Assembly: GCA_029553285.1 (NCBI GenBank)
Contig: JAKPCO010000077.1
Location: 62,001-126,000 of the forward strand
Reading direction: 5' to 3'
Origin: Methanobacteriota archaeon
Lineage (GTDB): Archaea > Halobacteriota > Methanosarcinia > Methanotrichales > Methanotrichaceae
Length of the DNA stretch: 64,000 nt
Positions 1 to 8,511 of the stretch are shown piece by piece; within the stretch, counting starts at the first letter, position 1, and every line of letters starts with the position of its first letter. Made by a program: the position numbers and the translations under genes. Under the pieces are notes generated by a model, which had not been told where the DNA came from, did no database searches, and saw only the letters and a list, made by a program, of their open reading frames with translations.

Positions 1-47
1 ATATTACTAACATATAGATTATGACGACACAAAATAAAGTATTTATA

Positions 48-60
48 TTATAACAACAAT
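48..60 (+). promoter_or_regulatory. box A promoter of the first regulator gene
   Basis: An AT-only stretch (core tttatatta, 51-59) is centred about 27 nt before the GTG at 82 and 30 nt before the ATG at 85. That is the archaeal box A distance for a leaderless or nearly leaderless message, and there is no good Shine-Dalgarno sequence before the start. Inferred from position and composition only. Confidence 0.5.
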
Positions 61-81
61 AGACAATGCTAAAAGAAGATT

Positions 82-507
82 GTGATGTGCATGAGACAGT
101 TCTCCGTAAGGGTTCTCGATGAGAGGGACGCCGAGTTTGTGGAGACGCTGGTCTCCGTAGGCATACCCAGAAATGTGGCTGCCATGATAACGTATCTCTC
201 CAACGTTGAGGAGGCCACGTCCAGGGAGATCGAGATAGGCTCAAACCTGAGACAGCCTGAGGTCTCAGTTGCGATGAGGGTGCTCAGAGCGAACAACTGG
301 GTTGAGGAGAGAGAGCTCAAGAAGGACGGCAAGGGCAGGCCCATGAAGGTGTACAGGCTGACGGTGAGCCTTGATGAGATCATAAAGCACTTCGAGGAGG
401 AGAAGAAGAGAGAGGCCGCAAAAATAATGGAAAGCATACAGAGGCTGAGGGAGCTGAGCAAAAAGATCAGCCCGAAGGGATCTAGCCAGCAGATACAACC
501 CGGATGA
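82..507 (+). CDS. winged-helix transcriptional regulator (predicted)
   Basis: A 141-residue cytoplasmic protein that looks like an archaeal DNA-binding regulator. Residues about 30-75 carry a winged-helix pattern: a helix with AAMITYLSNVEEATSREIE, then a recognition-helix-like segment (LRQPEVSVAMRVLRANNWV) and a wing with the charged stretch KKDGKGRPMKVYRL. Residues 85-130 form a basic/acidic helix that could dimerise. The layout resembles predicted archaeal regulators of the TrmB/ArsR-like type, but no ligand-binding domain is present. Candidate starts are GTG 82, ATG 85 and ATG 91, and promoter distance favours 82 or 85. The gene converges on and overlaps by 26 bp the end of the ThiS-like gene. 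The target is unknown; autoregulation is possible. Confidence 0.8.
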   Translation: MMCMRQFSVRVLDERDAEFVETLVSVGIPRNVAAMITYLSNVEEATSREIEIGSNLRQPEVSVAMRVLRANNWVEERELKKDGKGRPMKVYRLTVSLDEIIKHFEEEKKREAAKIMESIQRLRELSKKISPKGSSQQIQPG

Positions 508-691
508 CCTCGATCTCGCCTGGAAGCACCGTGTCGTTGAACGGAACGGGCACCCCGTCCCTTGTGATCACCACTGTCTCAGGGTTTATGCCAAGGAGAT
601 CCAGAAGCCCGTAATACGAGGTCCCCTCAGGCAGAACGAGCTGCCTCTCAGCCTCAACATCGCCGAATATCCTCACGGATACAGATATCAA
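482..691 (-). CDS. ThiS/MoaD-like beta-grasp protein with a Ser-Ala-Gly C-terminus
   Basis: A 69-residue protein with the ubiquitin-like beta-grasp pattern of archaeal sulfur carriers (ThiS, MoaD, SAMP): SVRIFGD strand, LPEGTSYYGLLDLLGI helix, ETVVITRDGVPVP strands, then the acidic LPGEIEVIRVVSAG end. Such carriers normally end in Gly-Gly, which is adenylated by an E1-like enzyme and then thiocarboxylated or conjugated. This one ends Ser-Ala-Gly, so function as a carrier is uncertain. The start is TTG at 691; the GGAG of the upstream gene's last codons lies about 8 nt before it, which suggests translational coupling. No E1-like partner is in the window. The fold call is firm, the function is not. 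Confidence 0.75.
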   Translation of the reverse strand: MISVSVRIFGDVEAERQLVLPEGTSYYGLLDLLGINPETVVITRDGVPVPFNDTVLPGEIEVIRVVSAG

Positions 692-696
692 AACCT

Positions 697-816
697 CTAC
701 TCCTCACCGCCTGCGCCCTTCAGCTCATCCAGGTGTGTCTTCAGCAGCTTCTCCTCAAGGCTCTCCATCTTCTTGCCACCCTTCCTCTCGGTCTCGCGCT
801 TCTTGAACTTAGGCAC
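697..816 (-). CDS. tiny basic hypothetical protein upstream of the ThiS-like gene
   Basis: A short frame ends (TAG, 697) five bases before the ThiS-like start. From GTG 816 it gives 39 residues beginning MPKFKKRETERKGGKK and ending in an amphipathic helix (MESLEEKLLKTHLDELK). A GGTGG lies about 5 nt before this GTG. An in-frame ATG at 843 would lengthen it to 48 residues, but that ATG sits within about 10 nt of a box A-like cttaatac (850-857), so the shorter form is preferred. The high Lys/Glu content, the RBS and coupling to the next gene support it as real. No family recognised. Confidence 0.5.
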   Translation of the reverse strand: MPKFKKRETERKGGKKMESLEEKLLKTHLDELKGAGGEE

Positions 817-860
817 AAGCACCACCAGAAAGTAAGATGTCATCAACTGTATTAAGTTTT

Positions 861-878
861 ATCCCTGTTCTCAGGGAT
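861..878. terminator. perfect 7-bp hairpin between divergent genes
   Basis: atccctg (861-867) and cagggat (872-878) are exact reverse complements around a 4-nt loop. The hairpin lies upstream of the small basic gene and beside a longer inverted repeat (880-960). With no T-run behind it, its role as a terminator or operator is open. Confidence 0.3.
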
Positions 879-879
879 C

Positions 880-960
880 TGTCCGAATAAGAGTTCCGGA
901 GCCAGATATTCGAGGCTTGAGGATGCTGATTGTTATGAGCACTTCTTCCTTATTCGGACA
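880..960. repeat. 81-bp MITE-like element with perfect 12-bp inverted ends
   Basis: tgtccgaataag (880-891) is repeated exactly in inverted orientation as cttattcggaca (949-960), enclosing 57 bp with no coding potential. The ctgttctcag word occurs on both sides (865-874 and 964-973), a possible duplicated flank although not directly abutting. TGTC...GACA ends are typical of insertion-sequence termini, so a non-autonomous element or a long-range regulatory stem are the main options. Confidence 0.45.
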
Positions 961-1013
961 CCTCTGTTCTCAGTAATACCAGCATGATTTCGAGCACATC
1001 TATGGGGAGAGGC

Positions 1014-1024
1014 TTTTTAAAATA
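1014..1024 (+). promoter_or_regulatory. box A promoter of the presenilin-type protease gene
   Basis: The sequence tttttaaaata is centred 25 nt before the ATG at 1044, which predicts a leaderless transcript and argues against the upstream in-frame ATG at 984. Confidence 0.55.
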
Positions 1025-1043
1025 TGAGCTGCATCTTTTCACT

Positions 1044-1895
1044 ATGGGAAGACGAGCAGAGCGCCCCATGCTGTGGATGCTTCTTCTGATAATCGCGGTT
1101 CAGATACTCTCGCTGGGCATGATGCCCGCGCTCTCGGCGAGCGAGATTCGGGTCTTTGAGGATCCGTCCGCGACATCGAATGCCATACTCTACATTGTGC
1201 TAGTGCTGATATTCACGGGATTCCTGCTTCTGGCAACGAAGCTCGGATGGAGCTGGCTCATATCCGGGACCATCCAGCTCTGCCTGTTCCTCAGCGTCTT
1301 TTACGTCCTTGGAGTCTACCTGCCGTGGATGCTGGCACTCGCGATCTCCCTTGCTCTCATGCTTGCGATGATATGCTATCCAGAGTGGTACGTTGTGGAC
1401 TCGCTGGGGATTCTTGTGAGCGCAGGAGTCAGCGTTCTCTTCGGGATCAGCATGGAGACTCTGCCTGTGATCGTCCTCCTCTCAATTCTTGCTGTCTACG
1501 ATGCGATATCCGTCTACAAAACAAAACACATGGTCACGCTGGCTGAGAACGTGATAAAGATCAGGGCACCTCTGCTCTTTGTCATCCCGAAGAGCAGAAG
1601 CTACAGCTTCCGGGTTCAGGGAGCTGATGGGAGAGAGGCATACTTCCTTGGGCTGGGGGATGCGATAATGCCATCAGTGCTTGTTGTATCCGCGAACTGG
1701 TCTCTTCCAGTGAGCCATGACATCCTCGGCGTTGCCCTGCCAGCGATCGGCGCGATGCTCGGGACGTACGTGGGATTCATGGTTCTGGCAGTGAGCTCAG
1801 GAGAGAGACCGCAGGCCGGACTGCCGTTCCTCAACGGCGGAGCTGTGATCGGATTTCTCACAGGGTGCCTGCTCTCAGGCGTGTGGCCGTTCTGA
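1044..1895 (+). CDS. presenilin-like A22 family intramembrane aspartyl protease
   Basis: A 283-residue polytopic membrane protein with about nine hydrophobic segments. It has both catalytic-aspartate motifs of the presenilin/signal-peptide-peptidase family: YDAISVYKTKHM (the YD motif) and GLGDAIMP (the GxGD motif), followed by a GLPFLNGG segment at the position of the C-terminal PAL motif. Archaeal homologues cut peptides within the membrane; natural substrates are unknown. The start at 1044 is chosen from the box A distance; an in-frame ATG at 984 would add 20 residues with no signal-like character. It converges with the ligase-like gene over an 80-bp gap. Family assignment is firm; the physiological role is unknown. 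Confidence 0.88.
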   Translation: MGRRAERPMLWMLLLIIAVQILSLGMMPALSASEIRVFEDPSATSNAILYIVLVLIFTGFLLLATKLGWSWLISGTIQLCLFLSVFYVLGVYLPWMLALAISLALMLAMICYPEWYVVDSLGILVSAGVSVLFGISMETLPVIVLLSILAVYDAISVYKTKHMVTLAENVIKIRAPLLFVIPKSRSYSFRVQGADGREAYFLGLGDAIMPSVLVVSANWSLPVSHDILGVALPAIGAMLGTYVGFMVLAVSSGERPQAGLPFLNGGAVIGFLTGCLLSGVWPF

Positions 1896-1976
1896 TTGAG
1901 ATGCATCCAATTCTTCCCGGTGGTGAACACCGCGCGGTGCTTCGATACGCCGCCACATGATCCCGGAATGCTCTCG

Positions 1977-3161
1977 TCAGTCAGCTCCGTGGAACGCCTG
2001 GGGTCGGCGAGGCACAATCTGAAAGTCCACCCTGCTCCTCCTCCCCAGAAGGTATGGGGCAGATGGCGAGCGCGCCACGACCGGAAGACCATCCTGAAGC
2101 GCCTCTGCAGGGTCCAGGGGTTCCACGATGGAGAGCTCGAGAGCATCCCCCTCGATCTTCCGCACGACCTCTGATGCCAGGCGGAACCTCTCCGAGTAAG
2201 CCAGATCGACGATCTCTCTGTTATCTATGCACACTGCATCCCAGATGATGATCGATGGCCTGATCGATGACCGCCTTGAGCTCCTCCTCCGGTTGATCAG
2301 CCGTGTTATCTGGGAGAGGTCATTCCCCGCACGCATCTCGCCCTCGAGCATCGCAGACCCGATCAGCCCTGCTCTGAGCCTACTGACGATATGGCTGACA
2401 TCCCTTCGCCTGGTGGTGAAGAGCCAGGATCTCCCCTCAGATAAATGAAGCTGGACCCGGATGCCCCTCCTCGCACAGAAGATGAGATCCGATCCGGTGA
2501 GGGGAACCTGCCCGGAGGCGATCTCCAGCTTGGGGATCTCCATCATGACGAAAGGAACACCTGGCGTGAGCCTTATACCGTCCAGAGCACCGGAGGATGC
2601 GGCTTCAGCCACCCGCCCCATCTCAGGGTGCCTCGAGTAGGCTGCCCACACCTTTTTGATATCCACTCCAAAGGCCCTTGATATCGCCGATGCAACCGTC
2701 CTCGGCCCTATACCGGATCTGATCCCGGTTGCTGTTAGCGCTATGTATCTCCCCTCAAGCGGCGCTGAGGAGAGCAGCAGACCTGTTAGCATAGACCTGC
2801 GCCTTTTCTCAGAGCCACGCCCCTTTGAAATCATGACACTGTTAAGCACGCTGTGGACATAGCCGATGGTGAGAGGTGCCTCGTCTATGCCACTCTGGCG
2901 TTTGTGGCGGATCGCGTGCTCTGCCATCTCCCCCAGGTCGCCGCCCTCGATCTGATCAGAGATGGAGAGCAGCGCGTCCATCACGACGCCCCTTCCGGTG
3001 AGTTCCCCCGGACTCCAGCTAGGCCTTATGCCACCTGTCAGGAGCCGCACCGCAGGGCAGATCTCCTCCTGAGGCAGCGATCTAAGAAGTGATGCCAGGG
3101 CGCTGATCCTGTCTCTGCTCCTGGAGCTCAGCAGTTCCGCGATTCTCATGTATTCGTTCAT
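1977..3161 (-). CDS. ATP-dependent DNA ligase-like protein lacking catalytic lysines (pseudoenzyme)
   Basis: A 394-residue protein that follows archaeal ATP-dependent DNA ligase through the N-terminal DNA-binding domain (LTGGIRPSW, LTIGYVHSVL, SSAPLEGRYIALTATG, IRSGIGPRTVASAI) and the adenylation domain. Motif I, normally KYDGERVQIH, reads ARRGIRVQLH here (residues 230-239), so the lysine that takes AMP is Ala and the Asp is Arg. Motif III survives as EGE (residues 273-275) and IIIa as IIIWDAV. Motif IV lysine is Arg (DGLPVVAR, 357-364) and the KxK of motif V reads QIV. The C-terminal OB-fold domain (about 150 residues) is missing. The frame is open and uninterrupted, suggesting selection for a non-ligating role such as DNA-end or nick binding; that is inference. 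It is a single gene between convergent PSH and the AlkP gene. Confidence 0.75.
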   Translation of the reverse strand: MNEYMRIAELLSSRSRDRISALASLLRSLPQEEICPAVRLLTGGIRPSWSPGELTGRGVVMDALLSISDQIEGGDLGEMAEHAIRHKRQSGIDEAPLTIGYVHSVLNSVMISKGRGSEKRRRSMLTGLLLSSAPLEGRYIALTATGIRSGIGPRTVASAISRAFGVDIKKVWAAYSRHPEMGRVAEAASSGALDGIRLTPGVPFVMMEIPKLEIASGQVPLTGSDLIFCARRGIRVQLHLSEGRSWLFTTRRRDVSHIVSRLRAGLIGSAMLEGEMRAGNDLSQITRLINRRRSSRRSSIRPSIIIWDAVCIDNREIVDLAYSERFRLASEVVRKIEGDALELSIVEPLDPAEALQDGLPVVARSPSAPYLLGRRSRVDFQIVPRRPQAFHGAD

Positions 3162-3237
3162 AATTCTCCGGTGCGCGGTGACGGCAGAAACTCCCGCACC
3201 GAGCTGGTATTACTGTCTGGCTCAACAACCGCTGTAC

Positions 3238-4515
3238 TCATCTGAGCAACCTCACGATCACAAAGACCCCACATGCATTTATGACAAGTATCAGGAGAGC
3301 TCCCAGGAGCCATCTCGGGATAACCCCTGAGCCGGTCTGGCGGAGATCCAGGGTTGTGTCGTTGCAGATAACAATTGATCTCAGACCTCCGGCGAGATAC
3401 AGATCGTAAACCCCTCTCTCCAGCCCACGGAAGATGTAGCTTGTGGAGCCGCTGTCCCCTGCAACAACCGAGCCGTTTCTGCGAACCTCCACACCGCCCG
3501 GGCGCGGCAGCTCCACCCGAAGGCTGTACGTCCTTCTTATAGGCAGACTCCTCCCATCGCTGATCGCCAGACAATCCTCGATCCCGAGCAGTGCAAGGAG
3601 TGTGGGGGCGATATCCGCCTGCGACCATTTGCCGCCCAGGATCACATCATCCACGCCCGGGCCGATTGCCATCAGAGGTATCCTCAGGCTCTCCAGGTGG
3701 TTCGAATAGTTCTCTCCGGCATGCCCTCCGCGGGATCCTGTGAATGACATGCCGTGATCCGCGGTAACGATGAGCAGCACACCTCTCTCCCTGCAGGCGC
3801 GAACGAGCTCTCCCAGTCCCACATCCAGCGCCCTCACAGCCCTGATGTACTCATCAAACCCTCTGTAATGACCGGCGGAATCGATGCCGCCGATGTTGAC
3901 GGTGAGCAGAAATGGCCGATCCAGCCTTCTCACAATGTCTGTGGCGGCATCGAGACCCCAGCGGTTGTATCTTGGATAGCTGGAACTGTAAAACCGGTAG
4001 GCATGCATCCACTCCTCCATGATCTCACGCACATCCTCCGGGAGGCCGGCTCTGGCTCCCATCGTCGGATCCCCTGAGAGAGAGTTGTTCTCAAAATAAA
4101 GAACCCCGTCCTGCTTCAGAAGCATGCTCATGAAGTCGCCGCGCTGCATTATGGCGATACAAATGTACCCGCTGCGTCGAGCTGCATCGAATATCGTGGC
4201 GTTATCCATTCCAACCATGATCTCATCCGCAGTCGAGCATCCTGTGAATATCGTGCTGTGCGCCGGAACAGTGGATGGGATTGATGCCCTGATGTCGAGA
4301 ACCCTGGCGCAGTCGCTGATGTTGAACAGCACCGCATGATCCAGGACTCTTCCATCTATCGAGTACGGCGTGTGCTCAGGGTAGATATAGCTCGACCCGA
4401 GCCCGTCGACGATGAGAAGAACTGCTCCCCTGGGCAGCGCTTCACCGACCGGAGATACGCTATTGCTGGCGCAGATCGCTGGGGATATGAGGAGAAAAAT
4501 GATGAGCGGCAGCAT
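3238..4515 (-). CDS. exported, membrane-anchored alkaline-phosphatase-superfamily hydrolase
   Basis: A 425-residue protein with an N-terminal signal segment ([16 protein letters not shown]) and a C-terminal transmembrane helix (WLLGALLILVINACGVFVI), so the catalytic domain faces outside. Metal-site motifs of the AlkP/phosphodiesterase superfamily are visible: LLIVDGLG near residue 35, the nucleophile region STVPAHSTIFTG, IDSAGHY, and TADHGMSF, with GGHAGENYSNH completing the site. The family includes type I phosphodiesterases, phosphopentomutase-like and phosphoglyceromutase-like enzymes; the substrate cannot be told from sequence. After the catalytic domain comes a beta-rich stretch before the anchor. 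Its ATG overlaps the fae-hps stop by one base (TGATG), so the genes are probably cotranscribed, though a functional link is not obvious. Confidence 0.8.
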   Translation of the reverse strand: MLPLIIFLLISPAICASNSVSPVGEALPRGAVLLIVDGLGSSYIYPEHTPYSIDGRVLDHAVLFNISDCARVLDIRASIPSTVPAHSTIFTGCSTADEIMVGMDNATIFDAARRSGYICIAIMQRGDFMSMLLKQDGVLYFENNSLSGDPTMGARAGLPEDVREIMEEWMHAYRFYSSSYPRYNRWGLDAATDIVRRLDRPFLLTVNIGGIDSAGHYRGFDEYIRAVRALDVGLGELVRACRERGVLLIVTADHGMSFTGSRGGHAGENYSNHLESLRIPLMAIGPGVDDVILGGKWSQADIAPTLLALLGIEDCLAISDGRSLPIRRTYSLRVELPRPGGVEVRRNGSVVAGDSGSTSYIFRGLERGVYDLYLAGGLRSIVICNDTTLDLRQTGSGVIPRWLLGALLILVINACGVFVIVRLLR

Positions 4516-5693
4516 CAGAAGTCTGTCATGATCCTGTACTGATCGATCTCGCTCTTCTTCAGCTGGCTCAGGAACTGCTCTGTCATGTCTCTGACATCCT
4601 TTGATCTCGTTATCGCCCTGCCGACCACGATTATGTCTGCTCCAGCACGAAGCGCATCCCCGACGTTGTCCACCCTGATCCCACCGGCAACCGCGACGAG
4701 CAGTCTCTTCCCGAGAGATTTTATCTCAGGGATGCTCTGCCATGCATGCTCGCTGTTCTCCATATCTATCGCTCTGTGGAGCTCAACGACATCAGGAAGC
4801 ACCGAAAGGCCCCTGAGAACCTCAACCGGATCGCTCACGTTTAGCATATCCACTATCGAGTATATGCCGGTCTTCCTCGCCTCCTTGATCGCGAGCTCGA
4901 TCGTCTTTCTGGGCGCCAGTCCTGAGATGACAACAGCATCCGCGGATGCGTCAGCAGCAAGCCTTACCTCGAGATTCCCCGTGTCCAGGGTCTTCAGATC
5001 GAGTATGACAAATGATCCTGGCCTTGCTCTCCGCACCTCCCTCACGACCTGAACACCGTGCATCTTCACCAGCGGCGTGCCGATCTCTATCAGCAGATGA
5101 TCGCTCTCAGGGATCTCGGATAGAACCCGCCTGACCTCAGCGAGATCGACGATATCGAATGCTATTTGCAGGTACGGTGGATCCCAAAGCCTCATCACCC
5201 TGTAGCCCATCACAGGATGCATGGATCTGTCCTTCTCGTAGAGAACCTTATCGACATCCGGGAATCCCTCCATCGCCCTCTGTATGGCGAGCTTCGTCGC
5301 GCCGTAGTTGTACCTGTAGATCGCGTCGTAGTCCTTCGCATCCGGATGTATGAAAACGGACACTACGATCACCAGCTCCTCCGCACGCTCCTTTGGGATC
5401 ACACCCTCCTCCACGGAGTCTGCCACTGCCTTCGCCACAGCACTCTGGGCTGGGCCGAATATGATCGCCGCCTGCTCCATGCTTTTCACAGTGACCTTCG
5501 GAACTATCAGCGTCGATGGCTTGGCCGGCAGATTCGGCCTAATGACTGAGAGAAGTGGGGTGTGCCCGGCAGAGAGCTGCGTGAGGCCATTTGCAAACGC
5601 AATGCCCACCGGACCGTTCTTATCCCCGATAAGCAGATCGATGTGAGCTACCTCGGGCTCCTTCCCGATAAGAGCCTCTCCTACTAAAAACAA
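4515..5693 (-). CDS. fae-hps: bifunctional formaldehyde-activating enzyme / 3-hexulose-6-phosphate synthase
   Basis: The N-terminal domain (about 160 residues, [19 protein letters not shown] onward) is Fae, which condenses formaldehyde with tetrahydromethanopterin; the conserved His of VAHIDLLIG is present. The C-terminal domain is 3-hexulose-6-phosphate synthase ([35 protein letters not shown]), an OMPDC-fold enzyme. In methanogens the fusion is thought to run in reverse, making ribulose 5-phosphate and formaldehyde from hexose phosphate. The start is chosen as TTG 5693 because GAGGTG lies 5 nt upstream and the product then begins at the usual Fae N-terminus; ATG 5708 is the alternative, while the long frame up to 5855 has no family support. 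A second Hps domain is encoded at 53652-54938. Confidence 0.93.
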   Translation of the reverse strand: MFLVGEALIGKEPEVAHIDLLIGDKNGPVGIAFANGLTQLSAGHTPLLSVIRPNLPAKPSTLIVPKVTVKSMEQAAIIFGPAQSAVAKAVADSVEEGVIPKERAEELVIVVSVFIHPDAKDYDAIYRYNYGATKLAIQRAMEGFPDVDKVLYEKDRSMHPVMGYRVMRLWDPPYLQIAFDIVDLAEVRRVLSEIPESDHLLIEIGTPLVKMHGVQVVREVRRARPGSFVILDLKTLDTGNLEVRLAADASADAVVISGLAPRKTIELAIKEARKTGIYSIVDMLNVSDPVEVLRGLSVLPDVVELHRAIDMENSEHAWQSIPEIKSLGKRLLVAVAGGIRVDNVGDALRAGADIIVVGRAITRSKDVRDMTEQFLSQLKKSEIDQYRIMTDF

Positions 5694-6033
5694 TCCTACA
5701 CCTCTCATCCCGAAGAAGCCTGCTGACGTATTAACCTTTCCGCCTGTCTGATGTCGAGCTGTGTTGGTGTTCAAGGCGGCGTTACCAGCCGTCCCGCCAC
5801 AGCTCGTGCGATTCAAAGAACAGCTATTCGGAGCGCACCCCAGCCGCATCTCCACGATTCTTAATCGATCCCTGAAGGAGAACTCTCCGGCCCGGTCTTC
5901 GTGATATCACAGATCGCTCTCATCCCTATGATGACTTTCCTGAAAGACACTTGTCCTGCTATCCGTTCTTGGAGAGTGAATGATTGTTTCCACCAGATTG
6001 CAGATCATCTAAGTTGCTGAATACACAAGAGCG
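5694..6033. other. 340-bp intergenic region upstream of fae-hps
   Basis: No gene is seen. On the minus strand an aaaggttaatac (about 5734-5745) is a plausible box A for fae-hps. A 9-bp inverted repeat (cgagctgtg 5755-5763, cacagctcg 5798-5806) lies just upstream of it and could be an operator. The end nearest truA (6012-6033) resembles a dispersed intergenic repeat also found at 8320-8396 and 18542-18626. Confidence 0.4.
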
Positions 6034-6837
6034 TCACAGATTACACCCCATCCGCCAGAGCATCTCTTGTATAACCCCAGACATCGCTGCTCTCCTTTTC
6101 GCCTCGCTGATGAGCACCCTCGAGATGCGCTGCTTCGTGTAGTGATCTTCCACCCACTCAAGATCACTGTAGCCGACATCCATAAGCATCAGCCCCTCTG
6201 GCGGAGCTGTGGGCGCGCCGTGGGGTGTCGATGGGTCGAGAAGCTCCCTGATCCAGCCCACCGGCTTCTCGCCGATGCCTATCAGCTCGAGGGCCCCGAC
6301 GATGCGCCGGACCATGTTCCAGAGAAACCCATCCGCCCTTATATCGAAGACGATGATCCCTCCGCGCTCGTTCACATCAATGGAGATTATCCTGCGGATC
6401 GTGTCCACCTTCGATGTGGAGAAATTCCTGAAGTCGTGTGTGCCGACAAGATGCTCTGCAGCCGCCCTCACAGCGCCCAGATCGATATCAGGCGAGAAGA
6501 GGAAATACCTGTACTCCCTCCACAGGGCGCTCCACCTGGCGCTGAACCCGACCGGCGCGACCGCCCTGGCCCATGCCCACACATCAGACGGTAGGAACCC
6601 GTTGATCACCCTGGGGGATGCGAGATGTCCTATGTCATCATCAATCCAGAAGTCGATGACCTGGCCGAGCGCGCTTACGCCTCTGTCCGTTCTTCCCGCA
6701 TAGCAGAAGTCCCCATTTGCGATCCCGATCCTCAGGAGAGCATCTCTTATGACAGATTCCACCGTGCGGAGCCCCGGCTGCCTCTGGAATCCGTAGTACC
6801 GATCCCCGAGATATGCAACCTTCAGTGCAACCTTCAT
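6034..6837 (-). CDS. truA: tRNA pseudouridine(38-40) synthase TruA
   Basis: A 267-residue enzyme that isomerises uridines 38, 39 and 40 in the tRNA anticodon arm. The catalytic aspartate lies in YAGRTDRGVSALGQV (about residues 46-60). Other TruA family signatures are KVAYLGDRYYGFQRQPG at the N-terminus, SARWSALWREYRYFL, GTHDFRNFS and DGFLWNMVRRIVGALELIG. The length is normal for archaeal TruA/Pus3-type proteins. It begins 90 bp downstream of the homoaconitase gene on the same strand, with no evident promoter between. No anomaly is seen. Confidence 0.95.
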   Translation of the reverse strand: MKVALKVAYLGDRYYGFQRQPGLRTVESVIRDALLRIGIANGDFCYAGRTDRGVSALGQVIDFWIDDDIGHLASPRVINGFLPSDVWAWARAVAPVGFSARWSALWREYRYFLFSPDIDLGAVRAAAEHLVGTHDFRNFSTSKVDTIRRIISIDVNERGGIIVFDIRADGFLWNMVRRIVGALELIGIGEKPVGWIRELLDPSTPHGAPTAPPEGLMLMDVGYSDLEWVEDHYTKQRISRVLISEAKRRAAMSGVIQEMLWRMGCNL

Positions 6838-6928
6838 CGCATCATAAACGACCGCGCAGAGGCCATTCGCAGCCTCTGGCCTCTCAGATCTTCTCTTCCG
6901 AAGTGGGTTTTGCAGGTCTCAACCGCCA

Positions 6929-8179
6929 TCAGATCTCCCTGGGATCTGTGATCTCCCCTGTTATGGCGCTTGCCCCTGCGACCGCGGGAGAGCAGAGATA
7001 AACCTCTCCCCTTGGACTCCCCTGCCTTCCGACGAAATTTCTGTTTGATGTTGACAGCGAGACCTCTCCAGGCCCGATCAGCCCGAAGCTTCCGCCCATG
7101 CAGGGGCCGCAGCACGGTGACTCGACGATCGCGCCAGCCTCCATGAACTTCTCTATGAGTCCTGCCCTGAGCGCCCTAAGATACTCCTTCCTGCTCGCAG
7201 GGATGACGATCATCCTGACGCCCCGTGCGACAGGCTCATCGCCCATCACCTCTGCAGCTAGCTTCAGATCCTCAAATCGACCATTCGTGCACGATCCGAG
7301 GAAGACCTGATCGATCTTAACGTGGGGAAGCCTGCTTACAGGCACCACATTATCGACGCGATGGGGCATGGCCACCTGTGGCTCGAGATCGTTCACGTTC
7401 CAGTGTCTTTCTGTGAAGATCGCGTCCTCATCGCCACTGATCGGATCCTCGGTGACCCACTCCCTGAGGTATGTCATGGTCATCCTGTCCGGCTCCACAA
7501 GCCCTGCCTTCGCGCCCATCTCTATCGACATGTTGGTCATGGTCATCCTCTCTGCGACGCTCATCCTCTCGACCGCGGACCCAGCGAACTCGCATGCGAG
7601 GTAGTTCGCACCATCCGCGCCGATATCCCCGATGATCCTGAGAATCACATCCTTTGATGTGACCCTCCTCGGCAGACGCCCGTCTATCACAAGCCTGAGG
7701 GTCTGGGGGACCATAAACCAGAGCTTCCCTGTGGCGAAGACGCTGGCCATATCTGTCGATCCGATGCCGGTCGCGAATGCTCCCAGCGCACCGTAGGTGC
7801 ATGTGTGAGAATCCGTGCCGACAATGAGCTGCCCTGGAAGCACATGGCCGTTCTCGGGCATGACTTGATGGCAAATTCCGCTGAATACATCGTAGTTTAT
7901 GATGCCCTGCTCTTTTGCAAATGCCCTCAGCATCTGGTGGTTCTCAGCCGCCTTTATGCTGTCTGCAGGCACCTGGTGATCGAAGAGTATCACGATCCTG
8001 GAGGGATCCCAGACCCTTGCCCCCATGCCTGCTATCTCGTAGAAGCCCCTGACAGCAAGGGGCCCGGTTATGTCATGTATCATCGCGCGATCTATCGAGG
8101 CCATGACGAACTCGCCCGCTCTGGCCTCCCTGTTCGCGGCCCTTGAGAATATCTTCTCCGAGAGGGTTTGACCAGCCAT
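6929..8179 (-). CDS. hacA: homoaconitase / 3-isopropylmalate dehydratase family large subunit
   Basis: About 416 residues of the aconitase superfamily in its two-subunit prokaryotic form. The [4Fe-4S] ligands sit in FLGSCTNGR and SPCCGPCMG, with substrate-region motifs [19 protein letters not shown] and [19 protein letters not shown]. In methanogens one paralogue serves leucine synthesis and another (HacA) serves homoaconitate steps of coenzyme B synthesis; they are hard to separate by sequence, so HacA versus LeuC remains open. The small subunit is not in this window, and no second Leu/coenzyme B gene is adjacent. A minus-strand box A-like tttatcta lies about 27 nt before ATG 8179, favouring that start over the ATG at 8200. 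Confidence 0.85.
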   Translation of the reverse strand: MAGQTLSEKIFSRAANREARAGEFVMASIDRAMIHDITGPLAVRGFYEIAGMGARVWDPSRIVILFDHQVPADSIKAAENHQMLRAFAKEQGIINYDVFSGICHQVMPENGHVLPGQLIVGTDSHTCTYGALGAFATGIGSTDMASVFATGKLWFMVPQTLRLVIDGRLPRRVTSKDVILRIIGDIGADGANYLACEFAGSAVERMSVAERMTMTNMSIEMGAKAGLVEPDRMTMTYLREWVTEDPISGDEDAIFTERHWNVNDLEPQVAMPHRVDNVVPVSRLPHVKIDQVFLGSCTNGRFEDLKLAAEVMGDEPVARGVRMIVIPASRKEYLRALRAGLIEKFMEAGAIVESPCCGPCMGGSFGLIGPGEVSLSTSNRNFVGRQGSPRGEVYLCSPAVAGASAITGEITDPREI

Positions 8180-8511
8180 GCTCAGGCCCATCACGCCCAT
8201 GATAGATAAATCTTGACCCTGAAGCCGCTTCGAATCTCATTACACCAGCACAAACACAAACAGGTTGTCGCTCTTATCCATATGATAACCTGCCCATAGA
8301 AGCACTGGTCCTGCCATGCATTCTTGGTGAATGAATAAGTGCGTTCAGCAACCACATTGGACGACCTGCGTGTTGCCAACACATAAGAGCAACTGGTTGT
8401 TTATGTGCCAGGCAAGCGCCAGAAATAGCTTGATGTTTAACAACGTGGCTTATGCGCCTGAGAGCAAAAGAGCTGTGAGGATGAGGCGGTGAGGGTTGAG
8501 CCGCTACAGGA
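8180..8511. other. 332-bp intergenic region with a dispersed repeat
   Basis: Contains the hacA promoter at its left end and the 8320-8396 repeat copy described separately. No open frame with coding character was seen on either strand. The sequence just before 8512 shows no convincing stem-loop. Confidence 0.4.
8320..8396 (+). repeat. dispersed intergenic repeat, copy B
   Basis: This segment has gaataagtgcgttcagca (8333-8350) and gttgccaacacataagagc (8372-8390). Related words occur in the same order at 18542-18626 (opposite strand), the second word at 6012-6033 and the first at 30101-30118. All copies are intergenic. The family is degenerate, so its boundaries are approximate. Confidence 0.4.

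Noticed and set aside
984-1043. Upstream in-frame start of the presenilin-type gene
   Set aside because: It lies before or across the box A at 1014-1024, so it would be outside the predicted transcript; the residues also look random.
5755-5806. 9-bp inverted repeat upstream of fae-hps as a riboswitch or operator
   Set aside because: The arms are short with a 34-nt spacer, and such a match can occur by chance; noted in the intergenic entry only.
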